A stretch of 64,000 nucleotides of DNA from Sphingomonas alpina (GTDB taxonomy: Bacteria > Pseudomonadota > Alphaproteobacteria > Sphingomonadales > Sphingomonadaceae): NCBI RefSeq assembly GCF_014490665.1, contig NZ_CP061038.1, positions 4,114,501 through 4,178,500 on the forward strand, in the 5' to 3' direction. The notes beneath the pieces were generated by a model that searched no databases, was not told the DNA's origin, and saw only the letters and a program-made list of their open reading frames with translations. Made by a program: the position numbers and the translations under genes. Numbering within the stretch: the first letter of the stretch is position 1; the number at the start of each line of letters is the position of its first letter. This document shows positions 25,367-35,440 of this stretch, piece after piece.

Positions 25367-26461
25367 ATGAAAACCATCAATGTCGCAGTGATCGGCATCG
25401 GCAACTGCGCCAGCTCGCTGGTCCAGGGTCTGGCATTCTACCACAAGGGGTCGAACGACCATGTCGGCCTGATGCATTGGGACCTGGGCGGCTACAAGCC
25501 GAGCGACATCAAGGTCGTCGCAGCCTGGGACGTCGATACGCGCAAGGTCGGCGTCGACGTGTCCGACGCGATCTTCGCCAAGCCGAACTGCACCGCGGTG
25601 TTCTGCGCCGATGTCCCGCCGAGCGGCGTCAAGGTGAAGATGGGCAATGTGCTCGACGGCGTGGCCGACCATATGGCCGACTATGCCGATGACCGCACTT
25701 TCATCGTCGCCGACCTGCCCCAGCCGACCAAGGCCGAAGTCGTCGCCGCGCTGCGCGAGAGCAAGGCCGACGTGCTGATGAACTATCTGCCGGTCGGCAG
25801 CCAGAAGGCGACCGAATTCTACGCCGAATGCGCGCTCGAAGCGGGCGTCGCCTTCGTCAACAACATCCCCGTCTTCATCGCCAGCGACGCCGTCTGGGCG
25901 AAGCGTTTCGAAGATGCCGGCGTGCCGATCGTCGGTGACGACATCAAGGCGCAGCTCGGCGCGACGATCGTCCACCGCGTGCTGACCGACCTGTTCGCCA
26001 AGCGTGGCGTGAAACTCGACCGCACCTATCAGCTCAACACCGGCGGCAACACCGACTTCCTCAACATGTCGAACCATCGCCGCCTGGAATCGAAGAAGAT
26101 CTCCAAGACCGAAGCGGTGCAATCGGTCGCGGCCGAGCGCCTGACCGACGACAATGTGCATATCGGCCCGAGCGACTATGTCGCGTGGCAGAATGACAAC
26201 AAGGTCTGCTTCCTGCGCATGGAAGGCCAGATGTTCGGCGGCGTGCCGATGAACCTGGAACTGCGCCTCTCGGTCGAGGACAGTCCGAACTCCGCCGGCG
26301 TCGCGATCGACATGATCCGCTGCGCGAAGCTCGCCAGCGACCGCGGCATGGGCGGCCCGATCCATCCGGCATCGGCCTATTTCTGCAAGCATCCTCCGAT
26401 CCAGATGACCGACGATCTGGCGCAGCTCGCGGTTGAAGACTTCATCGCCGCCGCTGCGTGA
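25367..26461 (+). CDS. ino1: Inositol-3-phosphate synthase
   Basis: The protein has 364 residues and is the short prokaryotic form. The NAD-binding start is INVAVIGIGNCASSLVQGL. VLMNYLPVGSQKATEFYAE, GVAFVNNIPVFIASD and the catalytic-domain signature IVGDDIKAQLGATIVHR are diagnostic, with YQLNTGGNTDFLNM following. It isomerises glucose-6-phosphate to inositol phosphate. The start is ATG 25367. The stop overlaps the GTG start of the cytidylyltransferase, so the two are coupled. Confidence 0.96.
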   Translation: MKTINVAVIGIGNCASSLVQGLAFYHKGSNDHVGLMHWDLGGYKPSDIKVVAAWDVDTRKVGVDVSDAIFAKPNCTAVFCADVPPSGVKVKMGNVLDGVADHMADYADDRTFIVADLPQPTKAEVVAALRESKADVLMNYLPVGSQKATEFYAECALEAGVAFVNNIPVFIASDAVWAKRFEDAGVPIVGDDIKAQLGATIVHRVLTDLFAKRGVKLDRTYQLNTGGNTDFLNMSNHRRLESKKISKTEAVQSVAAERLTDDNVHIGPSDYVAWQNDNKVCFLRMEGQMFGGVPMNLELRLSVEDSPNSAGVAIDMIRCAKLASDRGMGGPIHPASAYFCKHPPIQMTDDLAQLAVEDFIAAAA

Positions 26462-27165
26462 ATCGAATAACCACTGCGGTCCTGCTCGCGGCGGGCGCCG
26501 GCACGCGCCTGCGCTCCGCCGCCGAGTCCAAACCGCTGTGCGTCGTTGGCGGCAAACCGCTGATCGACCATGCAATCGAACGCATGGCGACAGCGGGGAT
26601 CCGCCGCGTCATCGTCACCACCGGCTACCGTGCCGAAGCGATCGAGGCGCATCTTGCCGCGCGCGACTGGCCGGTCACGGTCGAAACCGCGCTGACCGCC
26701 GACTGGCGCCAGCCCAATGGCGTGTCCGCCCTGGCCGCCGCGCCGTTGCTGGCGGGCGAAGCGACGCTGCTTGCGATGTGCGACCATCTCGTCGATCCGG
26801 CACTCTATGCGCGCATGGCCGATGCCGGCGCGGGTGACGGGCTCAACCTCGGCATCGATCGCCGGCTTGGCCATCCCTGGGTCGATCCCGACGACGTGAC
26901 CTTTGTTGCGACCGAAGGCGATCGAATCATCGCGATCGGCAAGGGCATGGCGCCGCACGATTGTTACGACACCGGCGTGTTCGCGGTCGGAGTGCCCTTC
27001 TTCGCCGCACTCGAGACATTGGCCGAACCGTCGATCACCGATGCGGTCCGCCTGCTCGCCGCCGGCGGCGGTGCCGGCGTGGTCGATTGCAGCGATATCG
27101 ACTGGATCGACGTCGATGATCCAAAGGCGCTCGCCGCCGCCGAAACATGGCTCGCGGGCAGCTGA
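26458..27165 (+). CDS. CTP:inositol-1-phosphate cytidylyltransferase (IPCT-like)
   Basis: The protein has 235 residues with a single nucleotidyltransferase fold. The nucleotide loop is AVLLAAGAGTRLRSAAESKP with the KPL lysine. LLAMCDHLVDP corresponds to the IPCT metal-Asp block, and IIAIGKGMAPHDCYDTGVF matches the conserved IGKxL-DTGxF region of IPCT. The start is GTG 26458 inside the ino1 stop (GTGA). In thermophiles IPCT is often fused to the CDP-alcohol transferase. Here the two functions are separate genes flanking ino1. Confidence 0.87.
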   Translation: MNRITTAVLLAAGAGTRLRSAAESKPLCVVGGKPLIDHAIERMATAGIRRVIVTTGYRAEAIEAHLAARDWPVTVETALTADWRQPNGVSALAAAPLLAGEATLLAMCDHLVDPALYARMADAGAGDGLNLGIDRRLGHPWVDPDDVTFVATEGDRIIAIGKGMAPHDCYDTGVFAVGVPFFAALETLAEPSITDAVRLLAAGGGAGVVDCSDIDWIDVDDPKALAAAETWLAGS

Positions 27166-27267
27166 TTTTCGCAAACCAGCGGTTGACACGACGGTTGACA
27201 CAGGGCCCGCGCTAACGGATTCGTGCCGCTTCCCGGGACGACACCGGATTGAATAACAGGGGGCGTA

Positions 27268-28713
27268 ATGGCGGACGGGTTTCGGGCGGCACACTGGCTG
27301 CGTACCGCGACGATGGCATGTGCGGGCGCAGCGATGCTCTCGGCCTGCGCCACAGACGCCAATGCCGACAAGCCGAAGAGCGCGAGCAGCTCGGCCAAGT
27401 CCACGCCGGGCAAGAGTTATAGCCGCGATCCCTATCCATCGACCTACAAAGCCTATCCGGGCGCGCCGACTTTGGTCACCAACGTCACGATCTTCGACGG
27501 CGAAGGCGGCAGTATCGCCAGGGGCCAGGTGCTGTTCGCCGACGGCAAGATCGTCGCAGTCGGTGAGACCGTCACCGCACCCGAGGGCGCGACGGTGATC
27601 GACGGCACCGGCAAGGTCGTCACCCCCGGCATCATCGATATCCACAGCCATCTCGGCGACTATCCCTCGCCCGGGGTGGAAGCCAATTCCGACGGTAATG
27701 AAGCGACCGGACCGGTCACCGCCGATGTCTGGGCGGAGCATAGCGTCTGGCCGCAGGATCCGGGGTTCAGCCGTGCGCTCGCCAATGGCGGGGTCACCAC
27801 GCTGCAGATCCTGCCCGGATCGGCCAACCTGATGGGTGGCCGGTCAGTCGTGCTCAAGAATGTCTATGCCCGCACCGTGCAGGGGATGAAATTCCCCGGC
27901 GCACCCTATGGCCTGAAAATGGCGTGCGGCGAGAATCCCAAGCGCGTCTATGGCAGCAAGGGCCGTCAGCCCTCGACCCGGATGGGCAATATCGCGGTCG
28001 ATCGCCAGACCTGGGCCAAGGCGGTCGAGTATAAGCGCAAATGGGACAAGTACGAGAAGGACGGTGGCGACGCGCCGACGCGTGACATCGCGATGGACAC
28101 GCTGCGCGGCGTGCTCGACGGCGAAATCCTCGTCCAGAATCACTGCTACCGCGCTGACGAAATGGCCATCGTCATGGATATGGCCAAGGAGTTCGGCTAT
28201 CATGTCGCGGCGTTCCACCATGCGGTCGAAGCCTATAAGATCGGCGACCTGTTGAAGCAGAACGGCACCTGCGCGGCGGTATGGGCCGACTGGTGGGGCT
28301 TCAAGATGGAAAGCTATGACGCGATCAGCGAGAATCTCGCGCTGCTGCAAAAGGCCGGCGCGTGCGCGATGATCCATAGCGATGACGAGAATGGCATTCA
28401 GCGGCTCAATCAGGAAGTGGCCAAGGCGCTCGCCGCCGGGCGACGCGCGGGGATCGACATTTCGGACGCGGTGGCGTGGGAATGGCTGACGATCAACCCG
28501 GCCAAGGCGCTCGGCATCGCTGACCGCACCGGCAGCCTGAAAGCCGGCAAGATGGCCGATGTCGTGCTGTGGAACGGCAATCCGTTCAGCGTCTATTCGC
28601 GCCCCGAAAAGGTCTGGATCGACGGCGCCCTGCTCTACGACGCGACCAACCCCAAACTCAGGCCGGTGTCCGATTTCGAGCTTGGCCAACCTGGTGCTGG
28701 AGATGTGAAGTGA
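27268..28713 (+). CDS. Exported amidohydrolase (lipoprotein), catalytic type
   Basis: The protein has 481 residues. A signal peptide ends in the lipobox LSAC with C27, so it is probably lipid-anchored. The metal site is present as GIIDIHSHLGD (H126, H128). HHAVEAYKIGDLL and CAMIHSDDENGIQRLNQEV supply later metal-ligand candidates. The C-terminus ADVVLWNGNPFSVYSRPEKVWIDG is typical of imidazolonepropionase-like amidohydrolases. The substrate could be a dipeptide or amide. Its stop overlaps the next gene, which encodes a related protein. Confidence 0.9.
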   Translation: MADGFRAAHWLRTATMACAGAAMLSACATDANADKPKSASSSAKSTPGKSYSRDPYPSTYKAYPGAPTLVTNVTIFDGEGGSIARGQVLFADGKIVAVGETVTAPEGATVIDGTGKVVTPGIIDIHSHLGDYPSPGVEANSDGNEATGPVTADVWAEHSVWPQDPGFSRALANGGVTTLQILPGSANLMGGRSVVLKNVYARTVQGMKFPGAPYGLKMACGENPKRVYGSKGRQPSTRMGNIAVDRQTWAKAVEYKRKWDKYEKDGGDAPTRDIAMDTLRGVLDGEILVQNHCYRADEMAIVMDMAKEFGYHVAAFHHAVEAYKIGDLLKQNGTCAAVWADWWGFKMESYDAISENLALLQKAGACAMIHSDDENGIQRLNQEVAKALAAGRRAGIDISDAVAWEWLTINPAKALGIADRTGSLKAGKMADVVLWNGNPFSVYSRPEKVWIDGALLYDATNPKLRPVSDFELGQPGAGDVK

Positions 28714-30008
28714 AGCGCCTCCTGCTCTGCGCCGTGGCATTCACGACAACCCCGGCAGCCGCCCAATCGGTGGCGATCGTCAATGCGAAGCTGGTGATCG
28801 GCGACGGCTCCGCCCCGATCGAGGGCGGCACGGTAGTGGTACGCGACGGCAAGGTGATCGCGGCCGGCGCGCATATCGCGGTGCCGGCGGGCGTGGACAC
28901 GGTCGATGCCGGTGGTCGCTGGGTCACGCCGGGCATCGTCGCCGGCTTCACTCGCATGGGCATCATCGAAGTCGATGGCGTGTCGCAGACCAATGATTCG
29001 GGCGCATCGAGCAGCCCGTTCCACGCCGCGATCGATATCGCACCGGCGGTCAATCCCAAGTCGAGCTCGATCCCGCTCAATCGCGCCGAGGGCGTAACCC
29101 GCGCGATCGTCGCGCCGGACAATAATGGCTCGGTCTTCGCGGGCATGGGCGCAGTGATCGATCTCGGAGCGGACCGCGACGCAGTGACTCGCGCCCGCGC
29201 TTTCCAGTTCATGGAATATGGCGAATCCGGCGCACGTGCCGGCGGCGGCAGCCGCGCCTCGGCGATCCTGCAGTTCCGCAATGCACTGATCCAGGCGAGG
29301 GATTATGCGCGCAACCCGGCTGGCTATGCCGATCTCGGCAAGGATGCGCTGCTCACCCGCGCCGATGCCGAGGCGCTGGGCGCTGTGGCGAGCGGGCGCA
29401 TGCCGCTGCTGATCCATGTCGAGCGGGCGTCCGACATATTGGTGCTGCTCGACCTGAAGCGGGAAATGCCTGCGCTGAAACTGGTGCTGGTCGGTGCGGC
29501 GGAGGGCTGGACCGTCGCGCCCCAGATCGCCGCGGCGCATGTGCCGGTGATCGCCAGCGCGCTGACCGACCTGCCCGCTTCGTTCGAGCAGCTCGGATCG
29601 ACTCAGTCGAACATCGGCCGGATGAAGGCAGCGGGCGTGCAGGTCGGCATCGGCATGATCAACGACAATGAAGCGCGCCAGGCGCGGCTCGAGAAGCAAT
29701 ATGCCGGCAACCTCGTCGCATTGACGAAACTGCCTGGTGCGACCGGGCTTGACTGGAACAGCGCCTTTGCCGCGATCAGCTCGATCCCGGCAGAGGTGAT
29801 CGGCCTGGGCGGCGAAATCGGCTCGCTGCGCCCCGGGCGGCGCGGCGATGTGGTGATCTGGAGCGGCGACCCACTCGAACTCGATACGGCAGCGCTCAGC
29901 GTCTGGATCGATGGGGTCAAGCAACCACTCGAGACGCGCCAGGGCATGCTGCGCGATCGCTATCTGGTGCCGCAGGAAGGCGCGTTGCCCAAGGCGTATC
30001 AGCGCTGA
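28710..30008 (+). CDS. Exported amidohydrolase-fold protein lacking the HxH metal motif
   Basis: The protein has 432 residues from GTG 28710, coupled to the preceding gene. A signal peptide (LLLCAVAFTTTPAAAQS) indicates a periplasmic protein. The fold is that of its neighbour (AIVNAKLVIGDGSAPIEGGT; ending DVVIWSGDPLELDTAALSVW). But the place where HxH should be reads VTPGIVAGFTRMG, so both His are replaced (F80, R82). It is therefore probably a non-catalytic partner or has changed chemistry. It may form a heterocomplex with the upstream enzyme. Confidence 0.88.
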   Translation: MKRLLLCAVAFTTTPAAAQSVAIVNAKLVIGDGSAPIEGGTVVVRDGKVIAAGAHIAVPAGVDTVDAGGRWVTPGIVAGFTRMGIIEVDGVSQTNDSGASSSPFHAAIDIAPAVNPKSSSIPLNRAEGVTRAIVAPDNNGSVFAGMGAVIDLGADRDAVTRARAFQFMEYGESGARAGGGSRASAILQFRNALIQARDYARNPAGYADLGKDALLTRADAEALGAVASGRMPLLIHVERASDILVLLDLKREMPALKLVLVGAAEGWTVAPQIAAAHVPVIASALTDLPASFEQLGSTQSNIGRMKAAGVQVGIGMINDNEARQARLEKQYAGNLVALTKLPGATGLDWNSAFAAISSIPAEVIGLGGEIGSLRPGRRGDVVIWSGDPLELDTAALSVWIDGVKQPLETRQGMLRDRYLVPQEGALPKAYQR

Positions 30009-30051
30009 GGGCAGGAGGCTGCCGGCTGGAACGAACCTTCGCGGATGCCTT

Positions 30052-30612
30052 TCACTCGCCACCGATCGATCGGATGATTCGTGCCGGATTCCCTCCGACA
30101 AAGCTATTCGGGGGAACGTCATGAGTGACGACCGAACCGGCAGCCACAACAGAGTTTTCGCCAATCGTCACCCCGCCGATGATCGTGACGCAAGCTGCGA
30201 TCCACACATTCCTCTCAATCACGATGGGCTTTGCGATTACGAAGGCGCGTCGCTGAGAAGGTTCGATGGGATGGCCCGATGTGATGATGCTCACGTTCGG
30301 ACCGATCATCACGTCATCGGCGATATCAATCCCGCCAAGGTCGTACATGGTGCAATTCTGGTTGATGAACACGTTGCGCCCAACGCGGATATTCTCGCCG
30401 CCGGTCGTGTAGAATGGCGGGATCAACGAAAAGCCGTCGTCCACCTTCCTGCCGATCAAATCGCTGAACACGGCCCGGATTGCGTCCGCATCGTCATATG
30501 CCAAACGATTGAGCGCCGGGGTGAGCGCCATCGCCCGCTTGACGCTCGCCACCATGGCCGCAGATTCCGGCGTTCTCCTGTGAATGATCCTGGTGCCGTC
30601 CTCGTGCGACAT
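30052..30612 (-). CDS. Sugar O-acetyltransferase (LacA/Maa/NodL type)
   Basis: The protein has 186 residues. Left-handed beta-helix hexapeptide repeats run from about 70 to 175 (PFYTTGGENIRVGRNVFINQ; DIADDVMIGPNVSIITSGHP; VVAAGSVVTHDVPPNSFVGG). The catalytic-type His lies in SGHPIEP, and GGNPARIIRSI is the usual C-terminus. Acetyl-CoA is the donor; a sugar or an exopolysaccharide unit is the probable acceptor. It is convergent with the amidohydrolase pair. Confidence 0.92.
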   Translation of the reverse strand: MSHEDGTRIIHRRTPESAAMVASVKRAMALTPALNRLAYDDADAIRAVFSDLIGRKVDDGFSLIPPFYTTGGENIRVGRNVFINQNCTMYDLGGIDIADDVMIGPNVSIITSGHPIEPSQRRAFVIAKPIVIERNVWIAACVTIIGGVTIGENSVVAAGSVVTHDVPPNSFVGGNPARIIRSIGGE

Positions 30613-30988
30613 TGTCTATTATCCTCGGGCTGCGGTTGAATATGCATTCGACGCACAAGGGCGGCATCGAGCTTCGCCGAGCATAGCGGCAAATCGGAAG
30701 GGCCGGAATCCACCTGCCCGTCTGACGCAGTGGTAGCCGAACAACGGATATCAACCAGCCCGTCGGCCGCGCGCATGACGACGCGCCGAACCCGATCCAC
30801 ATTGACATTTTGCAGCGCAGCATTTAAATAGCGCCCATCGAGGCGTCATGCAGCGTGATTGGATCCGCAAGGTTCCGGCTCCGCCTCGGTCGTTTTTAAC
30901 AGGCTTCCCTTTTCACGCGGGGTGTCATCCTCCCCCGCCATACGTGCGTCGATTCGACGTGCGTTGGCCGATTCAGGCTATCATTTTC
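30613..30988. other. Intergenic region between the acetyltransferase and the rhlE-like helicase
   Basis: This 376-bp divergent spacer has no ORF with recognisable coding character; the short minus-strand frames across it look like shadows. A TTTAAATAG stretch at about 30823 and the pyrimidine-rich leader before the helicase start are the only notable features. It presumably carries promoters for both flanking genes and an untranslated helicase leader. Confidence 0.5.
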
Positions 30989-32416
30989 ATGTCTTTCGCA
31001 CATCTCGGCCTTGCCGAACCCCTGGTCCGCGCTCTCGAAGCAAAGGGCTATACTACCCCCACCCCGATCCAGAAGCAGTCGATCCCGACCTTGCTCGAGG
31101 GCCGCGACCTGCTTGGTATCGCGCAGACCGGCACCGGCAAGACCGCCGCGTTCGTGCTCCCGTCGATCCAGCGCCTCGTCAATGAGGAAAAGCGCGTCCT
31201 GCCGACGCATTGCCGCATGCTCGTGCTCGCACCGACGCGCGAACTGGCCAGCCAGATCGCCGACAGCGCACGCGACTACGGCAAGTTCTCCAAGATGTCG
31301 GTCGCAACCGTGTTCGGCGGCACCAGCATCAACAAGAACCGCCAGGACATGGCGCGCGGCGTCGACATCCTGGTCGCCACGCCGGGCCGTCTGCTCGACC
31401 TGATCGAACAGCGCTTCGTCAGCCTGGCGACGCTGGAAATCCTCGTCCTGGACGAGGCCGATCAGATGCTCGACCTGGGCTTCATCCATGCGCTGCGCAA
31501 GATCGTCCGCATGCTGCCCAAGCAGCGCCAGACCCTGTTCTTCTCGGCGACGATGCCCAATGCGATCCGCGAGCTGGCCGACCAGTTCCTCAAGGATCCG
31601 GTGACCGTGAAGGTCGCGCCGGTATCGACCACCGCCGAGCGCGTCGACCAGCATGTCACCTTCATCAACCAGGCCGAAAAGCAGGCGCTGTTGACCATCC
31701 TGTTGCGCGACGAGAGCGTCGAGCGCGCGCTGGTCTTTACCCGCACCAAGCATGGCGCCGACCGCGTCGTGAAGCTGCTCGGCCATGCCGGCATCCTCGC
31801 CAACGCCATCCATGGCAACAAGAGCCAGCCGCAGCGCGAGCGGGCGCTGGCCGAGTTCAAGGCGGGCAAGGCTCGGGTGCTGGTTGCGACCGACATCGCC
31901 GCGCGCGGCATCGACGTGTCGGGCGTGAGCCATGTGTTCAACTTCGAACTGCCCAATGTGCCCGAGCAATATGTCCACCGCATCGGCCGGACCGCACGGG
32001 CCGGCGCGAGCGGCGTGGCGATCAGCTTCTGCGCGAGCGACGAGCGTCCGTATCTGCGCGACATCGAGAAGCTGACGCGCGTCAAGCCGAACGTGATGGA
32101 ATTGCCCGAGGGCTTCACCGCCGAGGCGGCGAAGATCAAGGCCAACCGCCCGGCCGGCGCCGATGACGAGCGCCGTCGCGACGATAGCGGCCGTCACCGC
32201 GCGCCGCCGCGCGCAACGCATGCTGCGCGCCCGACCGGCCAGCGTGCCGAGGGTGCGGGTCGCCCGGGCGGTGGTCGTCCTGAAGGTGCCGGTCGTCCGG
32301 CCGGTGGCCATCGGCCCGGTGGTCCGGGCCGTCCCGGCGGCAATGCCGGCCGTCCTGCTGGTGGCGGTCCGCGTCGTCAGCATTCGGGCGGCGGGCGCCG
32401 TTCACCAGCGGCTTAA
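30989..32416 (+). CDS. rhlE: DEAD-box ATP-dependent RNA helicase (RhlE-like)
   Basis: The protein has 475 residues. The motifs appear in order: Q motif (YTTPTPIQKQSIP), motif I AQTGTGKT, Ia PTRELASQ, II DEAD (LVLDEADQMLDLGF), III SAT (FFSATMPNAI), V ATDIAARGIDV and VI HRIGRTARAG. The last 90 residues are a low-complexity tail rich in Gly, Arg and Pro, like the PNPase tail at 53.2 kb. The start is ATG 30989 (MSFAHLGLAEPL); the 47-codon upstream extension is not conserved-looking. It is likely to act in cold adaptation, ribosome assembly or RNA decay. Confidence 0.93.
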   Translation: MSFAHLGLAEPLVRALEAKGYTTPTPIQKQSIPTLLEGRDLLGIAQTGTGKTAAFVLPSIQRLVNEEKRVLPTHCRMLVLAPTRELASQIADSARDYGKFSKMSVATVFGGTSINKNRQDMARGVDILVATPGRLLDLIEQRFVSLATLEILVLDEADQMLDLGFIHALRKIVRMLPKQRQTLFFSATMPNAIRELADQFLKDPVTVKVAPVSTTAERVDQHVTFINQAEKQALLTILLRDESVERALVFTRTKHGADRVVKLLGHAGILANAIHGNKSQPQRERALAEFKAGKARVLVATDIAARGIDVSGVSHVFNFELPNVPEQYVHRIGRTARAGASGVAISFCASDERPYLRDIEKLTRVKPNVMELPEGFTAEAAKIKANRPAGADDERRRDDSGRHRAPPRATHAARPTGQRAEGAGRPGGGRPEGAGRPAGGHRPGGPGRPGGNAGRPAGGGPRRQHSGGGRRSPAA

Positions 32417-32454
32417 GGTCTAGAATTTCAACCGTTTGTGCTGACCCTATCATT

Positions 32455-32586
32455 CCCCTCCCTTTATGGGAGGGGCTAGGGGAGGGTCAGCGGCGGGCGG
32501 GGCTCGATGCCCCGGTCGACGCTTCGCGTCGAGCGATACGCTCCGCGATCGCACCCTCCCCCACCCCTCCCATAAAGGGAGGGGAG
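32455..32586. repeat. Large inverted repeat with internal hairpin
   Basis: CCCCTCCCTTTATGGGAGGG near 32455 pairs with CCCTCCCATAAAGGGAGGGG near 32566. Between them is a shorter hairpin (TCGACGCTTCGCGTCGA). The structure fills the convergent gap between the helicase and the nitroreductase (32417-32613). It is a good candidate for a two-way transcription stop. Confidence 0.75.
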
Positions 32587-32613
32587 AAGAATAAGGGGCT
32601 TAGCAGGCCCGCT

Positions 32614-33279
32614 TTAAGACCTAACCGTCAGCCACTCTTCCTCGGGAGCCCGTGAACTGCGCAAGCGGTTCGCGGGCTCCTCTGTATCCTCATACCCGAT
32701 CGCCATGCCGCAAAAGAGCATGCGCTCCGCCGGTGTGCCGAGGAACGACGTGATCGTCCCGGGATACATCGCCCAGCATTCCTGCGGACAGGTGGCGAGC
32801 CCCGCCTCTACCGCCAGCAGCATCACATTCTGCAGATACATGCCGAGATCGGCCCATTGCGGTGGCCCCATCTGTCGGTCGACGGTGCAGAACAAGGCGG
32901 CCGGCGCGCCGAAGAACTGGAAGTTGCGCGCGAACCACATCCGCCGTGCCGCCTTGTCCTCGCGCGGAATGCCGATCTCACCATACATCGCTTCACCGAC
33001 CGCGAAGCGACGGTCGCGATAGGGCGCGGTGAGCGGCGCCGGGTAGATCTGATACGCCGGCTCCTCAGTCTCGCCGGCGATCAGTTTCGCCGCGACGATC
33101 GCCTTGAGCTCAGCCAGTGGCGCACCGCTGAGCAAGTCGACATGCCAGGGCTGCAGATTTCCGCCGGTCGCGGCGCGCGCGGCCTTGGTCACGAGGCCGC
33201 GCAACAAATCCGCATCGACCGGCGTATCGAGGAATCCGCGCACCGATCGGCGTGCCGCTACGGCTTCGGACACTTTCAT
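32614..33279 (-). CDS. Nitroreductase family protein
   Basis: The protein has 221 residues from ATG 33279, preceded by ACGGAGTG; 13 Cys-rich codons upstream are not needed. FMN-binding residues are seen in ARRSVRGFLDTPV and AARAATGGNLQPWHVDLLSG. The C-terminal part includes GPPQWADLGMYLQNVMLLAV, LATCPQECWAMYP and FCGMAIGYEDTEEPAN. The family reduces nitro compounds or quinones with NAD(P)H. It is divergent from the thiolase gene. Confidence 0.93.
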   Translation of the reverse strand: MKVSEAVAARRSVRGFLDTPVDADLLRGLVTKAARAATGGNLQPWHVDLLSGAPLAELKAIVAAKLIAGETEEPAYQIYPAPLTAPYRDRRFAVGEAMYGEIGIPREDKAARRMWFARNFQFFGAPAALFCTVDRQMGPPQWADLGMYLQNVMLLAVEAGLATCPQECWAMYPGTITSFLGTPAERMLFCGMAIGYEDTEEPANRLRSSRAPEEEWLTVRS

Positions 33280-33381
33280 TGAAGACACTCCGTTTCGGCA
33301 CCCGCACTGTTCGCACACCCCTTGCCGAGCACGCCGGATTGAGCAAGAGAAGTTGCAAATCGGGACTTATAGGAGAGTCGG

Positions 33382-34553
<1,172 letters not shown>

Positions 34554-34554
<1 letters not shown>

Positions 34555-35336
34555 TGAAACTCGACAACACCACCGCCGCCGTCGTTACCGGCGGCTCGTC
34601 CGGCCTTGGCGAGGCGACTGCGCGGGCGCTTGCGGCCAAGGGGGTCAAGGTCGCGATCTTCGATCTGCAGGCCGAAAAGGGCGAGAAGGTCGCGGCCGAT
34701 ATCGGCGGCATCTTCTGCGAAGTGAACGTGACTTCGGACGAGAGCGTCGATGCCGGCTTTGCCAAGGCGCGCGCCGCGCATGGCCAGGAGAGCGTGCTGG
34801 TGTGCTGCGCCGGCACCGGCAATGCGGTGAAGACCGCGAGCCGGTCGAAGGAAGACGGCAGCATCAAGCATTTCCCGCTCGCCGCGTTCGACTGGCTTAT
34901 CCAGATCAATCTGGTCGGCACGTTCCGCTGCGTCGCCAAGTCGGCGGCGGGCATGCTGACGCTCGACCCGGGTGAAGATGGCGAGCGCGGCGCGATCGTG
35001 ATGACCGCGAGCGTCGCCGCCGAGGACGGTCAGATTGGCCAGGCCGCCTATTCCGCGTCGAAGGGCGGCGTGGTCGGCATGACCTTGCCGATCGCGCGCG
35101 ACCTGATGAGCGAGGGGATTCGCGTCAACACGATCCTGCCCGGCATCTTCAACACGCCACTGATGCAGGGCGCGCCACAGCCGGTAAGGGACGCGCTCGC
35201 CGCCAGCGTGCCGTTCCCCAAGCGGCTCGGCAATGCGCCGGAATATGCTCATCTCGCGCTGACCATGATCGAGAACAGCTATTTCAACGGTGAGGATGTA
35301 CGCCTCGACGGCGCGATCCGCATGGCGCCGCGCTGA
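34554..35336 (+). CDS. SDR oxidoreductase, 3-hydroxyacyl-CoA dehydrogenase type
   Basis: The protein has 260 residues. The Rossmann motif is VVTGGSSGLGEATARALAAK; the catalytic residues lie in MTASVAAEDGQIGQAAYSAS followed by KGGVVGM. The C-terminal FPKRLGNAPEYAHLALTMIE is typical of HSD17B10-like type II 3-hydroxyacyl-CoA dehydrogenases. The upstream thiolase supports a beta-oxidation role. The ORF is open upstream, but ATG 34554 overlaps the thiolase stop and is the obvious start. Confidence 0.93.
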
Positions 35337-35440
35337 GCCACGCGCTATGGCGTCACCGGTCGCCTCGCGCGACGTCGAAAACGCTGCCTTGAGACGGCGT
35401 TTCGGCGGCGCGCGGCGCGGACGGCAGGGGGAGACGACCA

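Noticed and set aside
30494..30823. Small minus-strand ORFs upstream of the acetyltransferase gene
   Set aside because: They overlap its start and one another, have no ribosome-binding site and no recognisable sequence.
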